From: Mixophyes australis
Lineage: Eukaryota; Chordata; Amphibia; Anura; Limnodynastidae
Reading direction: 5' to 3'
NCBI GenBank assembly: GCA_036250195.1
Contig: JAVHZZ010000004.1
Location: 166,048,369 to 166,112,368 of the forward strand
Length of the DNA: 64,000 nt
This document shows positions 20,589-31,826 of the stretch, piece after piece. The notes under the pieces are model-generated. The model was not told the DNA's origin, made no database searches, and saw only the letters and a list, made by a program, of their open reading frames with translations. The position numbers and the translations under genes are program-made. Numbering within the stretch: the first letter of the stretch is position 1; every line of letters starts with the position of its first letter.

Positions 20589-20843
20589 ATGTCACGTGAA
20601 CTCCTCCAGCGCACAAACCTCAAGACACCTATTGACTGTTCTCACACAGTGAATCTAATTGCTTACGGTGGTCAGATAATAAAGACTGTGGGTATGGCCA
20701 CGTTTCAGGCCACAGGTGTCCTACTGCAGTTTCATATTGTGGATAGTAATGTCAAACCTTTGCTAGGTCTGCCGGACAGTATTAAACTGGGGTTAATAAC
20801 GTTAAGTGCTAAAGTGTACGTGCTGCAACAGGATATTCCATAA
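20560..20843 (+). pseudogene. Ty3/gypsy aspartic protease
   Basis: The protease is a retropepsin that would cut the Gag-Pol polyprotein. The catalytic block reads IDTGAQCN just before the ATG at 20589, followed by MSRELLQRTN and, near the end, PLLGLPDSIKLGLI. The latter matches the family's ILG-type closing motif, here LLGLP. The frame ends at 20843 (ATTCCATAA), where an intact pol would continue, so the polyprotein is broken here. The catalytic Asp-Thr-Gly is kept. Confidence 0.75.
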
Positions 20844-20849
20844 TTAAGA

Positions 20850-21430
20850 GACTTTGCTGATCTGTTCAATTGCGAGACCATTGGAAAACTCCCCATCACA
20901 TATCACATGTATCTTGATGAGACTGTTCCTCCTACAGTGTATGCTCCTAGAAGAGTGCCTTTGGCCATGAAAGATAAGGTGATAGCAGAATTAAATCATA
21001 TGACAGCATTAGGTGTCATTGCTCCAGTGGCAGGAGCCACCCCGTGGGTTTCGGCCATGGTTGCTGCAGTTTAAAAGGAAGGTTCAGTACCCATCTGCAT
21101 TGACCCTGTGCATCTGCATAAAGCAGAACAGTGGAGCAAGTCATTGCCGACAAGCCAAATGAAAATATATTCACCACTCTGGATGCCTTGGACAAGGAGT
21201 CATCCTTACTTACTACATTTATGACACCTCTGGGCAGACATGCATTCCTCCGAATGCCCTATGGCATTTGTACTGGCAGTGAAGTGTTCCAATGCAGCAT
21301 GGAACACCTCTATGAGGCATACCCTTGTGGAATCATCATTAATGACATCCTCGTGTGGGGTCATATGATGGTGGAACATGACATCTCTGCAACGTCCTCC
21401 ACAGGATTCGTGAAATCAACATGCGTTTAA
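20850..21430 (+). pseudogene. Ty3/gypsy reverse transcriptase, N-terminal and palm remains
   Basis: FADLFNCETIGKLPITYHM and APRRVPLAMKDKVIAEL mark the RT start. GVIAPVAGATPWVSAMVAAV is followed by an in-frame stop at 21072-21074. A frameshift then leads to the 21131-21430 frame with LTTFMTPLGRHAFLRMPYGI and the catalytic block IINDILVWG. The family normally has a double aspartate (DD) here; this copy has N in the first position. A stretch between the DLN-type block and FTTLDA is shortened. The enzyme is therefore inactive on three grounds: stop, frameshift and active-site loss. Confidence 0.8.
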
Positions 21431-22432
21431 ACCCTTACAAGTGTCGTTTCAGAGTTATTGAGGTCCCATATGTTGGCCACCTTCTAACCTCAGAGGGTGT
21501 TAAGCCGAATCCAGCCAAAACACGGGCCATCCAGCAAATGCCCAACCCCACAGACAAGCTGAGTTTGCAGCGATTTCTAGGTATGACAAATTACCTTTCA
21601 AAATTTCTGCGTCACTACAGTAATGTCACAGCTCCACTCTGCCAGCCTTTACACAATGACATTGAATGGTGTTGGTTGGAATGTCATGCTGATGCTATTG
21701 CTCTCCTTAAGGCTATGATCACTTCTAATTCAGTGCTCCAGTTCTTTGATGTACATGTTCCTGTGGTCATCCCTGCTGATGCTTCCCAACATGGTCTTGG
21801 TGCTGTCTGTTTGCAACACAACAAACCCATCAGTTTTGCATCCAGAGCCCTTACAGACACGATACACTCAGATTGAAAAGGAACTGCTTGCCCTTATCTT
21901 TGCTTGTCAAGAGTTCATCTATGGACGTCCAGTGATGATTGAAACAGATCACCAACCTCTGGTCACTATTCTCCGCAAACCTATGTACACTGCTTTGGCA
22001 CGTATCCAACGGTTGATGCTCAAGCTCCAAAGGTATCATCTCAATGTGGTGTACAAGCGTGGAAAGGACCTCCACTTAGCTGATGCTTTATCATGTGCTC
22101 ACCAACCAGACTCAGGTGACCCTGTTGCTGACAATGACATGGATGTTATGGAGTTTGATGTCCTTTCCTCCTGGCGCATAGAAGAGCTGCGTGATGCTAC
22201 ACTCAGGGATGAACTTTGCCAACGGTTGTTGCATGTCGTTCTGCATGGTTGGCCATCTTTCTCCAGGGAATTGCCTTGTGACGTCAAGTCATTCTTTGCT
22301 TTCCAAGACGAGTTAACTATCTCAGAGGGCATCCTCTTGCATGGTCAGCGATTTGTAATCCCATATGCTCTCCAAGGATTTTATGCCCAGCAGGCGGGTT
22401 ACCCCGATCGGGGGCAGAAGGCAGCTTTGTGA
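21421..22432 (+). pseudogene. Ty3/gypsy RT thumb and RNase H domain
   Basis: The frame from 21421 reads LNPYKCRFRVIEVPYVGHLL and then FLGMTNYLSKFLRHYSNV, the RT connection. After PVVIPADASQHGLGAV, the RNase H start with its aspartate, a frameshift near 21850 moves the reading to a frame ending at 22432. This continues YTQIEKELLALIFACQEF, HQPLVTILRKP and KDLHLADALSCAH, all RNase H blocks. The RNase H acidic residues D, E and D are recognisable. The frame ends in RGQKAAL, the start of the integrase zinc domain. Confidence 0.82.
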
Positions 22433-23329
22433 CGGTCTAAGGATGAATTGTATTGGCCCTTTATGGCTGCTGACATTGAGTGAGTAGTATCTGCTTGTGC
22501 CCTCTGCAATGCTCTACGGCCCCATTATGCCAAAGAACCGCTCACTCTCCATGAGGTACCTGATCCATCGTTGCTGCAAACCTTTTTGTGTGGTGGGGAA
22601 AAGAGAACCTTTTGTTAGTGGACTCATATTTCGGTTGGTTCGAGATAAACTATCTTCCGAAACTGATGAATGCCACAGTCACTACCAAAATGAAAAGACA
22701 CTTTTCTACCCATGGCATACCACGCAAGCTGCTCACTGACAACACCATGCAATTCATGAGTGGTGAGTTCCAGTACTTTACCAATGAACGGAACATCTCA
22801 CATGTCACTAGCAGTCCACGCTATTCCCATACTAATGGACTAGCAGAACGGGCAGTACGTTCTGCAAAGCACCTGTTAGACAAATGTTACAGAGATGGTT
22901 CAGACGTATTCATGGCAGCCCTTAATTTGACAAATACCCCAGGGGATGAGCTCCCTTCTCCTTCTCAATGCCTTCTGTCAAGACCAATCACACTATCATT
23001 TCTAACACCAAAGCCAAGCTTACACCAACCATTGAGACCAATGTGCAGAGTGCTCTGGAGAAGTCCAGGTTATGGCTCAAGTCCAATCACAACAAAACCT
23101 CTCATCAATTGAGACCATTGTCCCCGTGGCACACCGTCTGTATCCAGACCCCAGTCGGGTTTGACAGAGTCGGGACTGTGCAAGGATCCTCCAACAGGCC
23201 CAATAGTTACGTGGTGCAATCCGGCGGTGCTTTGTATGAGCGCAACAGACATTACCTTTTAGACTCAGCAACCCCACCCCATGGAATAACGCCTGAGGGT
23301 GTCAGAACACCTATCAATGTGGAAAATGG
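22433..23329 (+). pseudogene. Ty3/gypsy integrase (decayed, Mag-like)
   Basis: The zinc-binding region survives as SACALCNALRPHYAKEPL around 22490-22545, with stops on both sides. The core frame from 22588 shows LLLVDSYFGWFEI (first Asp), KLLTDNTMQFMSGEF (second Asp) and YSHTNGLAERAVRSAKHLL (Glu), so the D,D,E triad is intact. NTPGDELPSPSQCLLSRP follows, the block before the C-terminal domain. A frameshift near 22970-23100 leads to RPLSPWHTVCIQTP and SYVVQSGGALYERNRHYLL, the chromodomain-free C-terminal part. The domain order and motifs suggest the Mag-related vertebrate Ty3 clade; this is my judgement from motifs. Confidence 0.8.
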
Positions 23330-23330
23330 G

Positions 23331-23748
23331 TCCTCTAAAGAGGCATCTATTGTAGTACAGGGCAGTCCTATACCCCTGACCAATAGTGAGCCCTGTTCAG
23401 CACAGGACACATCACTACCTCCTTTCTTTATCATAAGGTCTGGTAGACTCTCCAAATTCTAGGACTTTATTATGTAACTTTTGGTATTGCCCGTTCATGT
23501 GTATTTTCATCTGCACACTGTTCTCACATCCAACACTTGTCCTCTAAAGAGGCATCTATTGTAGTACAGGGCAGTCCTATACCCCTGACCAATAGTGAGC
23601 CCTGTTCAGCACAGGACACATCACTACCTCCTTTCTTTATCATAAGGTCTGGTAGACTCTCCAAATTCTAGGACTTTATTATGTAACTTTTGGTATTGCC
23701 CGTTCATGTGTATTTTCATCTGCACACTGTTCTCACATCCAACACTTG
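23331..23748 (+). repeat. Perfect 209-bp tandem duplication
   Basis: Unit one (23331-23539) and unit two (23540-23748) are identical as read. The duplication covers the end of the Ty3 pol frame and the sequence beyond it. The borders share only GTC/TC, so it could come from end joining or slippage. Confidence 0.95.
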
Positions 23749-24774
23749 TCACACTGTCTTGCACCCACACACCTGTTGATTGTTACTTAGTTCTAAAAAA
23801 CGGAAGATATAGATGTATGCTGTGTGTGGTTGGTGGAAGTGACATCACTGCCATCCACTTGCCATTCAGAAAGTGCTGGCTGACAGTAAATACCTGGCAG
23901 CCATCTTCAGTTCTCAGTATATACCACATAGTAAAGACATGTTCTCACAGTTCTCCAGCATATGCTTTTGATTTGAACTCAGACAGTTCTACATCTACTG
24001 TACATAAAATGCATTTTTACAGCTGCTTTTGAGTGCAAACTCATCTTCTGGCATGCATACGCTACCATCATCACTAAAACTCAGCACTTACACCTGACCT
24101 GTAGCTGATGCAAATAATATGACTGAAAACACATACCTTTCAGATGCCAAAAGCTTGAACTGAACTTTGCTGCATGTGCTTGAGCATGGCATGCCCTTAC
24201 CGTACATTGACTACATCATACCCCCCTTAATCTCCCTATTCCGCCCATGAAATCATAGGCTGTTGTAAGTGTGCTTTGCTCTCAAAGATGAATTTCATAC
24301 ACTTGCGTTGTCTGGTGTATAGTCAGTTTCTAGGCATTCCCAGATCAATTTAGCGCAAATAAGGCACATATCGGCATTTGAATTCCTTAATGAATCAGGC
24401 CCATATTGTCAAATCAACCACTATAATTTTTCCAAACACACTTTTGCTGTTAGCATCATTTCAGAAATATGGAACAGTGCCTCCACCTGAATCTTGATAG
24501 ACTTGGGATTAGTACAACAGAATTTGAGCTCTTAAGGGTGGATTCAGGGATTTACCCCTACCTCTTATTTATTAAATAATTAGAAAAGCCACTATAGCAA
24601 ATTAACTAGAATTAGTTACATAATTAGCAGGTTTTATGACAATAGCACTTTAGCATCAAACATGTACAAGCACATAAATATAAAAGTACCTCACTATCTC
24701 AGGAAACCACCTTAGTTAACAAATATCAAAATACTGTGCCCCCATATACTTGATGGTATCATATGTGTCCATTT
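23749..24774. other. Unassigned stretch with a MITE end
   Basis: AT-rich. Near 24345-24405 the reverse complement of the sequence starts GGGCCTGATTCATTAAGG, a typical MITE terminus, but I could not locate the opposite arm. No gene is supported. Confidence 0.35.
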
Positions 24775-24775
24775 A

Positions 24776-24820
<45 letters not shown>
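24775..24820. repeat. (TA)n microsatellite
   Basis: About 20 TA units with one G interruption near the start. Confidence 0.95.
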
Positions 24821-24822
<2 letters not shown>

Positions 24823-25539
24823 TGGAAAATTAACCTGAGAATTATGACATTCAAGCCTTTTAGCACAATTATATCTATATTGGACTATATCTGGGAAATC
24901 AATCAACATTGATATGCTGTCCATCTCTCAAACCAATTTCCCTTGGTGCAGATTGTACAACTCGCATGTAAGTTTATAAATTTCGCTCTTTTCTTTTACA
25001 TGTTTTGCTTGTTTTATGTCATCTTGTATTAATTGTTTTTAGAATATGTAGGCATTGTACTCTTTCATTTATTAAATCTAAAATTTAATAAGTGCTGTCC
25101 TTATTGCTCGAAACAAATTCACTGCTTGTTTAAAAAAGGTTGACTGCTTGGCTGTGTTAACCCTTTAAATACCAATGTGGGGTGTGGGAAGTGTTAACTC
25201 TTTTAGCTATCAGAGCACAGAGTGTATGCATTTGTGTAATTAAGTCATAGATTTTCTACGGGCCGTATAGGTAATTGGTGGTATATGAGAAGTGTGAAAG
25301 TGGGTGTCCGTGTTGGAGAAGGGACCAGTTAGATACGTAACATTAGGGATAGGTGTCTGCAAAATTGCTGGAATCATGTGTGTCCCCTTACAGTACAGAA
25401 TGCTCTACGTGACAGGTAAAGGAGCAGTTTCCTGACAAAATAGAGGTGATATATAGTTTGACTGTTTGATTATCTAATAAGTTATCAGACCAAGGGAGCC
25501 GGCAGAGAAAAGTCTCCCTGACAATTAGACTGCCCACCT
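24821..25539. other. Unassigned stretch
   Basis: No frame or repeat arms recognised before the L2 copy begins. Confidence 0.35.
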
Positions 25540-26917
25540 CAAACCCACCTACTATCCATCAGTGCCCAGGATCTTGCTTCCTACTTCAAGGTCAAACTTG
25601 ATAAGATCCAACTCGAAATGGTATCATTCCCCTCAAAAAGCAGCACCCTCTGACAACCTCTCTTCATCTGATTGCACAAATAAAGAGTAAGTATCTATTC
25701 TCTTCTTATCTTCCTACTCTACCTCCTATCCTCTTGATCCAATACCCTCACAAATGGGTAGATCCCTGTCTTCTGTGCTCATTCCACCTCTAATAACTGT
25801 AATCTCTCTTTCTCTACTGGTATATTTCAAGCACTAATTGTGTTTTCAATTCTGAAAACACAAAACGCTGACCTAAACTCTCTCTCAAATAATGAACCCA
25901 TCTCTCAGCTCCCATGTCCCTCCAAGACTTCTAGAGAGACTTGCCTGCACTCAACTCACACACTTCCTTTCCGTAAGCAACCTATTGGATCCTTTTCAGT
26001 CAGGCTTTCACTCTCAACACTCCACAGAGACTACATTAAGCAAGGTTGTCAATGCTTTCATCACTGTTAAAACTAAAGTCCATTACTGTCTTCTAATTCT
26101 CCTGGGTCTTTCTGCTAAATTTGACACTATTGACAACTCTTCTCATACAGACGCTACAATCCCTAGGCCATCAAGACACTGTCCTATCCTGGTTTTCATC
26201 CTACCTATCTAAAAGCTCTTTCAGTGTTATTTTCTCTGAATCCACCCCCTTTCTGCTTCTTTTAGCAGTTGGTATACAACAAGGCTCAGTCCTAGGTCCT
26301 CTGCTATTTTCTCTTTGAAAACTAATAAGCTTACAATAACATCTCTATGCAGATGATGCCCATATTTATCTATCCTCTCCTGATCTCTTACCATCTGTGT
26401 TGTCCCACGTTACTGACTGTCTTTCTGCCATTTCATCTTGGATGTCCTCTCACCAACTCAAACTCAATCTTTCATCAACAGAGCTGATAATATTCCCAGC
26501 CACCAACAGAAGCTTCCTGCCTGACATTTCAATATTGACAACATGATAAAAAATCCCACACCACAAGCCAGCAGTCAATGTGTAATCCTTGACTCAGAAC
26601 TATCCTTTGTTCCCCATATCAACTCTAAATCATGTTAAATACATCTAAAAAATATTTCCACAATACACACATATCTCCCACAAGACACTGTAAAAACTTT
26701 AGTTCATGTACTCATCATCTTTCACACTAACTATTGCAATTCCCTCCTTACTGGTCTTCCTCAAATCAGCCTCCCCTCCAATCTATTTTGCATGCACCGG
26801 CTAGATTGATTCTCCTAGCAAACCGTTCTTCCTCTGCTGAGCCACTCTGTCAGTCTCTACATTGTTTGCCTTTTTGTCAATGAATCAAATATAAAATTCT
26901 GCTATTAACATACAAGG
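25540..26917 (+). pseudogene. L2-type LINE ORF2, 5' segment of a split copy
   Basis: The sequence reads, with several frameshifts, an L2 reverse transcriptase. Blocks are ISAQDLASYF near 25558, DPFQSGFHSQHSTETTLSK near 25990, [15 protein letters not shown] (motif A, in a frame ending at 26212), [14 protein letters not shown] (motif B, ending at 26318) and DDAHIYLSSPDLLPSVLSH (motif C) near 26352. The C-terminal domain follows to about 26917. The copy stops inside that domain at AACATACAAGG, where an endogenous retrovirus is inserted, and continues at 35363. The tandem frame breaks show it was dead before or soon after insertion. Confidence 0.85.
26914..26917. repeat. Left target-site duplication AAGG of the retrovirus
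   Basis: AAGG precedes the LTR and recurs at 35363-35366 after the other LTR. The related uninterrupted L2 copy at 50152-50165 reads ACATACAAGGCCATC through this point, which confirms the empty site. Confidence 0.85.
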
Positions 26918-27521
26918 TATTAAAGTAATTCTATCGTTTTAAAATAAGCATTGCCCAATCAATTGTATGTGTGTCCAAAGCACATGGTGGTTTATTTTAG
27001 CAGATTAAATAGTCAACAATTCAATACATTATTATATTATGATACAGTACAGTACAGCACAGCCAATACCAAAAGTTACATACATACATACCGCTGCAAT
27101 CGCTGCGCTTCCATGGGTCCCAATGGAACAGTGTATCTGTTAGATAACTGGTCAGAGTAGACTGAGACCCTGGTGGGGGATACAGCTAATATATACAGTC
27201 AATGTTTCATTGTGAACAATAGAGATGATGTAGATTGTTTCTATAGGTCCAGACGTTGGGTGGGTCCAGGCCAGACAGGTAATAGGTTGATTCAATCTAA
27301 GGAATCCAAAGGTGGGGGTCTTCTGTCCAGGGGGTCTGCTCCTTTTCATAGCCAGTATCATACAAAGGTTTACTCTCTAATATCAATAACTAAAGTATGC
27401 AATGTGCGATCTCTTCGCCGACTGCACCGGACAGCTGATGATGATAAGGGCTTCAATATGATATCAGGCATGACACCTTTCCTATTACCTTAACCTTTAA
27501 TAACACTACAATGTACATACA

Positions 27522-27588
<67 letters not shown>

Positions 27589-27810
27589 GACTAATAATAA
27601 ACCGAATACTATCTGCTCCTGAATTACAGTGTAACAGAACCAATATGAAGTTATATAAATAACTAACTGTTGTAATGCGAGTGTGTGCGTGCGTATTTTA
27701 CCGTGCGAACGCACCACGCCACGTAACACATGGCGTACGCTTCGCAATACGCACGGCAAACCAATATTAAACCAATATACTTTCGTTCATCCAATTATAC
27801 GACTTCAACA
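26918..27810 (-). mobile_element. Endogenous retrovirus, 3' LTR
   Basis: The LTR is 893 bp, and in minus orientation runs from 27810 (TGTTGAAG) to 26918 (CTTTAATA). It is nearly identical to 34489-35362. The differences seen are T/C in GATGATGTAG, A/C in AGCTGATGATG, C/A in CACGCCACG, one missing G near 27006 and a longer (TA)n tract at 27529-27589. A polyadenylation signal AATAAA on the minus strand lies at 26991-26996, about 75 nt before the LTR end. The TG start is canonical; the TA end is not the usual CA. Confidence 0.9.
27529..27589. repeat. (TA)n microsatellite in the 3' LTR
   Basis: A TA tract with one interruption. The corresponding tract in the other LTR (35099-35140) is shorter, the largest single difference between the two LTRs. 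Confidence 0.95.
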
Positions 27811-30722
27811 GTCCACCCTTTGATAGTACAATAAACTATCACCTTAAAGATGTTATAAGCAGGATCTCAGTACCACGTTTCATTGTTATGTAATACAAAT
27901 CCCCTTTGGTGTATGTCCACACTGTTTGTAGATCTAAACAAGTTATCATAAGAGAGAGTCTTAATCCTCTAAACGACTTCTTCTTTTACTATAAACCGTA
28001 CACTTCTGGAGCTTGGAGATAACTTTTTGTATGCCCTTCAAGGGTGCAATAAAACACTTAATACATTATTTGGAAAGGTACATGGTACAGTAGAACGTGT
28101 ATCAGCTATACAAAATTCTCTACTACAGTTCTTCAAGTTTAACAGGTTCTTCTGTCCAACGCATGTCTTCAAGCTCAGAATACATTAAAATACTTCATGT
28201 TCATCAATAGCATCATCCTATGTCTATCAATAATGTCATATGCAATCTCCTTCAGCTTGCGTTAATATACACACATCTAATAAAGTCACCAGTTCTTTTC
28301 ATCAACACTTGTGGGCGGGCTATTGTCTGTTCGTTCTTCCCAGTCTCTCAATACTCAGATTTAACAGTGATTGGCTTGCAAAGCATTGGGAGACTTCAGA
28401 CTAAGGGACCTAGGTGTCCTACTTTTTCCCTTAGTGACCTCCCGCCTATAGTTCGGGTACCTCAAGAATATTTAGTGGAAAGAGAACTAATCCTACTTGA
28501 TATAATCACTGAGGCACGTGTGAGCACGCCCAGCACTTTGGTCTAAAACCTTACCCTCCCAAGAATGATAATCATTCTCAAGGATGCCTGCTCAAGTCCG
28601 AATATTACTGGACTGGCATCGCTGGGTGTGTCTCTTTTTTAACTATGGGGTCGCCGTACTTACGGGCGTAATGCTACTCAGACAATAGCCCCTCGCACTT
28701 TCTCCAAGCTCCAAGGTTTCTAAATTTTCCTTTACCCCTGAATTGAATAGAGTAATTGACTGGACTGATTATGCTACTAACTTCTTTCTCCCCAATACCT
28801 CCTTATCATTACCTGAACCAGTCTCTGTCACCTGCTAATAATCGAAAGAATTAACCGCCCTGAGAAGAAAATGTAATGAGAGAACACAAAACAGGAAAAA
28901 CTACAACTTCATGCTGGACAACAGTCTTAGCCTTTGGCTCAGGTGCTACTAACTGCATTCGAGGCCTTCCAGTACAGACTCATGAGTGCCCTTGGACCCT
29001 TCTCTGAGTGTTGGCCCCTCTGCAGTGGGTGGTATGGGCACCAGTGTGTCTCTGCTACCCTTGAAGCCGTGAGGCTAGTAGCCTACACCAGGTATCTGTC
29101 TGGCAAATAACCTAAGCTTAAGAAATTTCTGCTCCACAACTTACTCTCCTGATCCAACATCCTGACAGTTAGTGTGACCTTTCAGGAAACAGTGTTTTGG
29201 ACGTTCTCGGTTGCTGTCTCACTATTTACCTTCTCTCAAGGTCTAACCTAGCCTCCCAGTTACAATCTCATCTCACGAGGGGTCAAGAACATTTCAAAAA
29301 CTGACAGGTTAGGAGTCTGCCCAGGGGTGATCTCTTGGTAGCGGGAAAGGACTAGTGGCACTTCAATCAAGTTCCAACTCTTATTCTATTCAATTCATTC
29401 TACCGAGTACCACTACTTTATGTTCACACTGGTTTATGGCTAACTGAAAGTATGTGATTTGTTACCACTACTCATACATTATACATCTATTATCAACAAC
29501 ATGAATACCCCTATTATCTATTATAACTCTAGGACTATCACATTAAATAACAAAAGCTTTGAGTATGATACAGTAATACATTAGACACATTTCAATACAC
29601 CTCTACCCAGACATATTTCATTGGTACACCTGTGTATACTTGAGGATCCTGCATGGTGGTAATTGGATGACGTGTATTTGTTTTACCTGGAGGAAAACCC
29701 ATCAGCAGGAGGGATATGGGATGGCTCTATTGGTCTACCTTGTCCATCTCTCCAGAGTCCACCAGACTCCTCACCTTCCAGACAGTTTATCCCTCGGGTA
29801 ACACAAATCTTCCTATATTAACCAATATGTGTATGCGTACATGTGTGTGTGTTCACCTTTTTAAAACTAAAACAATACAACAAAGAACAAAACAAAACAT
29901 AGATTTGTTAGCTGTCACATAAAACCCTGCTGTCTATTTGACAACTATGTTCTCCCTGGTGTGACAGCCATGTATGGTTGTGCGTGTAAGTGTGGACCTT
30001 ACTAGCAGCTACTTCAGTTGGTAACTGTGTCACTGTATAAAGTCCTCTATGTAGTGTCCTAATCATGTGCTGGTATTGCTATAAAACGATTTCTCAGTCA
30101 CCTCAACATCGCCCTCTAGACTAGAAAAATGCTAAAGACCAATGTATATCAATCGATTTTCCCTCTGCCAACTCACATGTCATTCTCAGTACCTCATATT
30201 CAGCTACTTGACTAAGTGGGAAAGGCAAAGGGGTCTCTTTCTATAACACTTTCTTCAAATATAACAGTATCCAGTACATGTCTGTCTAACAGTGAAAAAA
30301 TATAAAACATGAAAATTCTACATTTTCTAGGGTTTCACATTATGTCGTATCTTGTGGTAAAAATCCTACTCCAATGTTCTATACAGAGATGCATATCTGT
30401 ATGCCTCACCTCTAGCATTCTTCTGTCCTCCTGTCCTGCCCACCCTTTGTGCATCCATATAAAGGCACATTTTTGTACAGGAGGCACGAGCCAAAACAAA
30501 AAAAACAAAACAGATATGCAATCTATAACACATGAATCGTATTTCCACAACAGAACCTTTCTGCTTAAAATCAGCAGTTTCTATACACATGAAAACAAAA
30601 CCCCTGACTGTTTCTGTAACTCATGTCAATCTAGTGTGTGTATCTCTGAATTTGTCTTATGTAAAAACATAAAATATGTTTTAGCCCCATTGTTGAGACT
30701 GTCTGATTTTATCTCTACCAGA

Positions 30723-30767
<45 letters not shown>

Positions 30768-30784
30768 AGAGAGAGAGAGAGGGT

Positions 30785-30816
<32 letters not shown>

Positions 30817-31571
30817 GAGAGAGAGAGAGAGAGAGAGAGACTAGCATTTGTGTAAAGAATGGGAAATAGGAAAGCAATGAATGATGGGAATACAAAGGTT
30901 TGAATACAAACATACATGTAGAAAGGGAGATTTTTACAACAAACTGACAGCTGGATTGGACTCTGACTCTATGGGGAAATGGCTGTATTCATTCCACTGT
31001 TCCCCTTAGCTATTTTCTAACTATGACCCCTCCCCATACTTGACTAGGGGGTCTTAACAGTGCAATCCAGTGTCGTCCGTCATTTGTTCATTAAGAACTC
31101 GGTATCTCATTGACTACATACCTTTTCAATGGACTTTTCTAATTTATGATAGAGAAATGAAAAAATGTACTCTTAGTGACTCATATTTTCTCTGAAATAC
31201 ATAAAACGATATTTTGGAGCAAAGTATGTACATACTTCATTGTTGGATAATGATTCTCAGCCAAACAAATTATCATGAGACACTGCAGCCTATAACAAAA
31301 GAGTGTTCCAATTGTCTATTGTTAATTTGTCTTTCAAGAGTGATTCTTCTATTTCTCTATATCCCCTTTTGATCACTAAGTCTATACTCCTTTTGTGTCC
31401 CCTTTACCTGTGAGAAGAAAAACAAGATAGTTATCTTAAAACAGCAAACACAACAAACATTTCTATTCTTTGCCGTCGGCTAGCAATTTAGGAAAACAAA
31501 CATTTCACAACATAAATGAACAAACAAAATCAACAAAGGTTACCTTTTAGAAATCAGTTTCTTGTACACTA
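27811..31571 (-). mobile_element. Retroviral interior without intact pol or env
   Basis: This 3.8-kb interval should hold pro-pol and env in a complete element. No minus-strand frame of useful length is found, so pol and env are absent, deleted or degraded. Just inside the 3' LTR the minus strand has a weak purine run (AAAGGGTGGAC, 27811-27821) as a possible polypurine tract. A long GA/CT tract lies at 30726-30841. A few short minus-strand segments hint at retroviral sequence, but none is secure. Plus-strand frames such as 28220-28546 have no recognisable content. Confidence 0.7.
30726..30842. repeat. (GA)n tract with TA-interrupted blocks
   Basis: Four or five blocks of GAGAGA separated by GTAGAG or GGTAGAG. 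It produces Arg-Glu or Ser-Leu runs in translated frames; these are not proteins. It lies in the non-coding interior of the retrovirus. Confidence 0.95.
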
Positions 31572-31826
31572 CTACTTACCACAGTTTAAACCCCACCTGT
31601 TTGTAGGACTACAGGTCTGACATAACCTCCAGGGTTGACTATGGTTCTCCCCCAAGGCATTGGCTGCTATGAGGTGCACAGGAAACTGTTGAGAAGTCTC
31701 CGAGACTTGTGTGCGCTGTCTCTGTGGGTGTCTATGTGATTCCCCCTTAGGTGGGCTAAGTCTCTTTTCTTCGTGTCCCATTTTCTTAGCCTTGGCTCTA
31801 ATATTTTCTTTGCAATCTTTCCTCAA
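31572..31826 (-). pseudogene. Retroviral gag, nucleocapsid end in a shifted frame
   Basis: An 84-codon minus-strand frame begins in the second half of a CCHC zinc knuckle: its HLRKDC-type residues directly follow the first half encoded at the end of the gag frame. The rest is basic and hydrophilic, as in nucleocapsid tails (MRKDCKENIRAKAKKMGHEE near its start). The frame is offset from gag by one base beside an AAAAGGG run. A single-base indel, or less likely a recoding site, would explain this. The tail ends with SPTNRWGLNCGK. Confidence 0.65.

Noticed and set aside
29230..29340. Possible integrase C-terminal remnant on the minus strand of the retrovirus (TPNLSVFEMFLTPREM)
   Set aside because: It resembles the LSPFE-type block before the integrase C-terminus, but the match is short and is surrounded by stops, so it cannot support a pol annotation without a translated search.
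30309..30869. 186-codon plus-strand frame ending in Arg-Glu repeats
   Set aside because: The latter half is a (GA)n microsatellite and the first half has no motif; no evidence of a gene.
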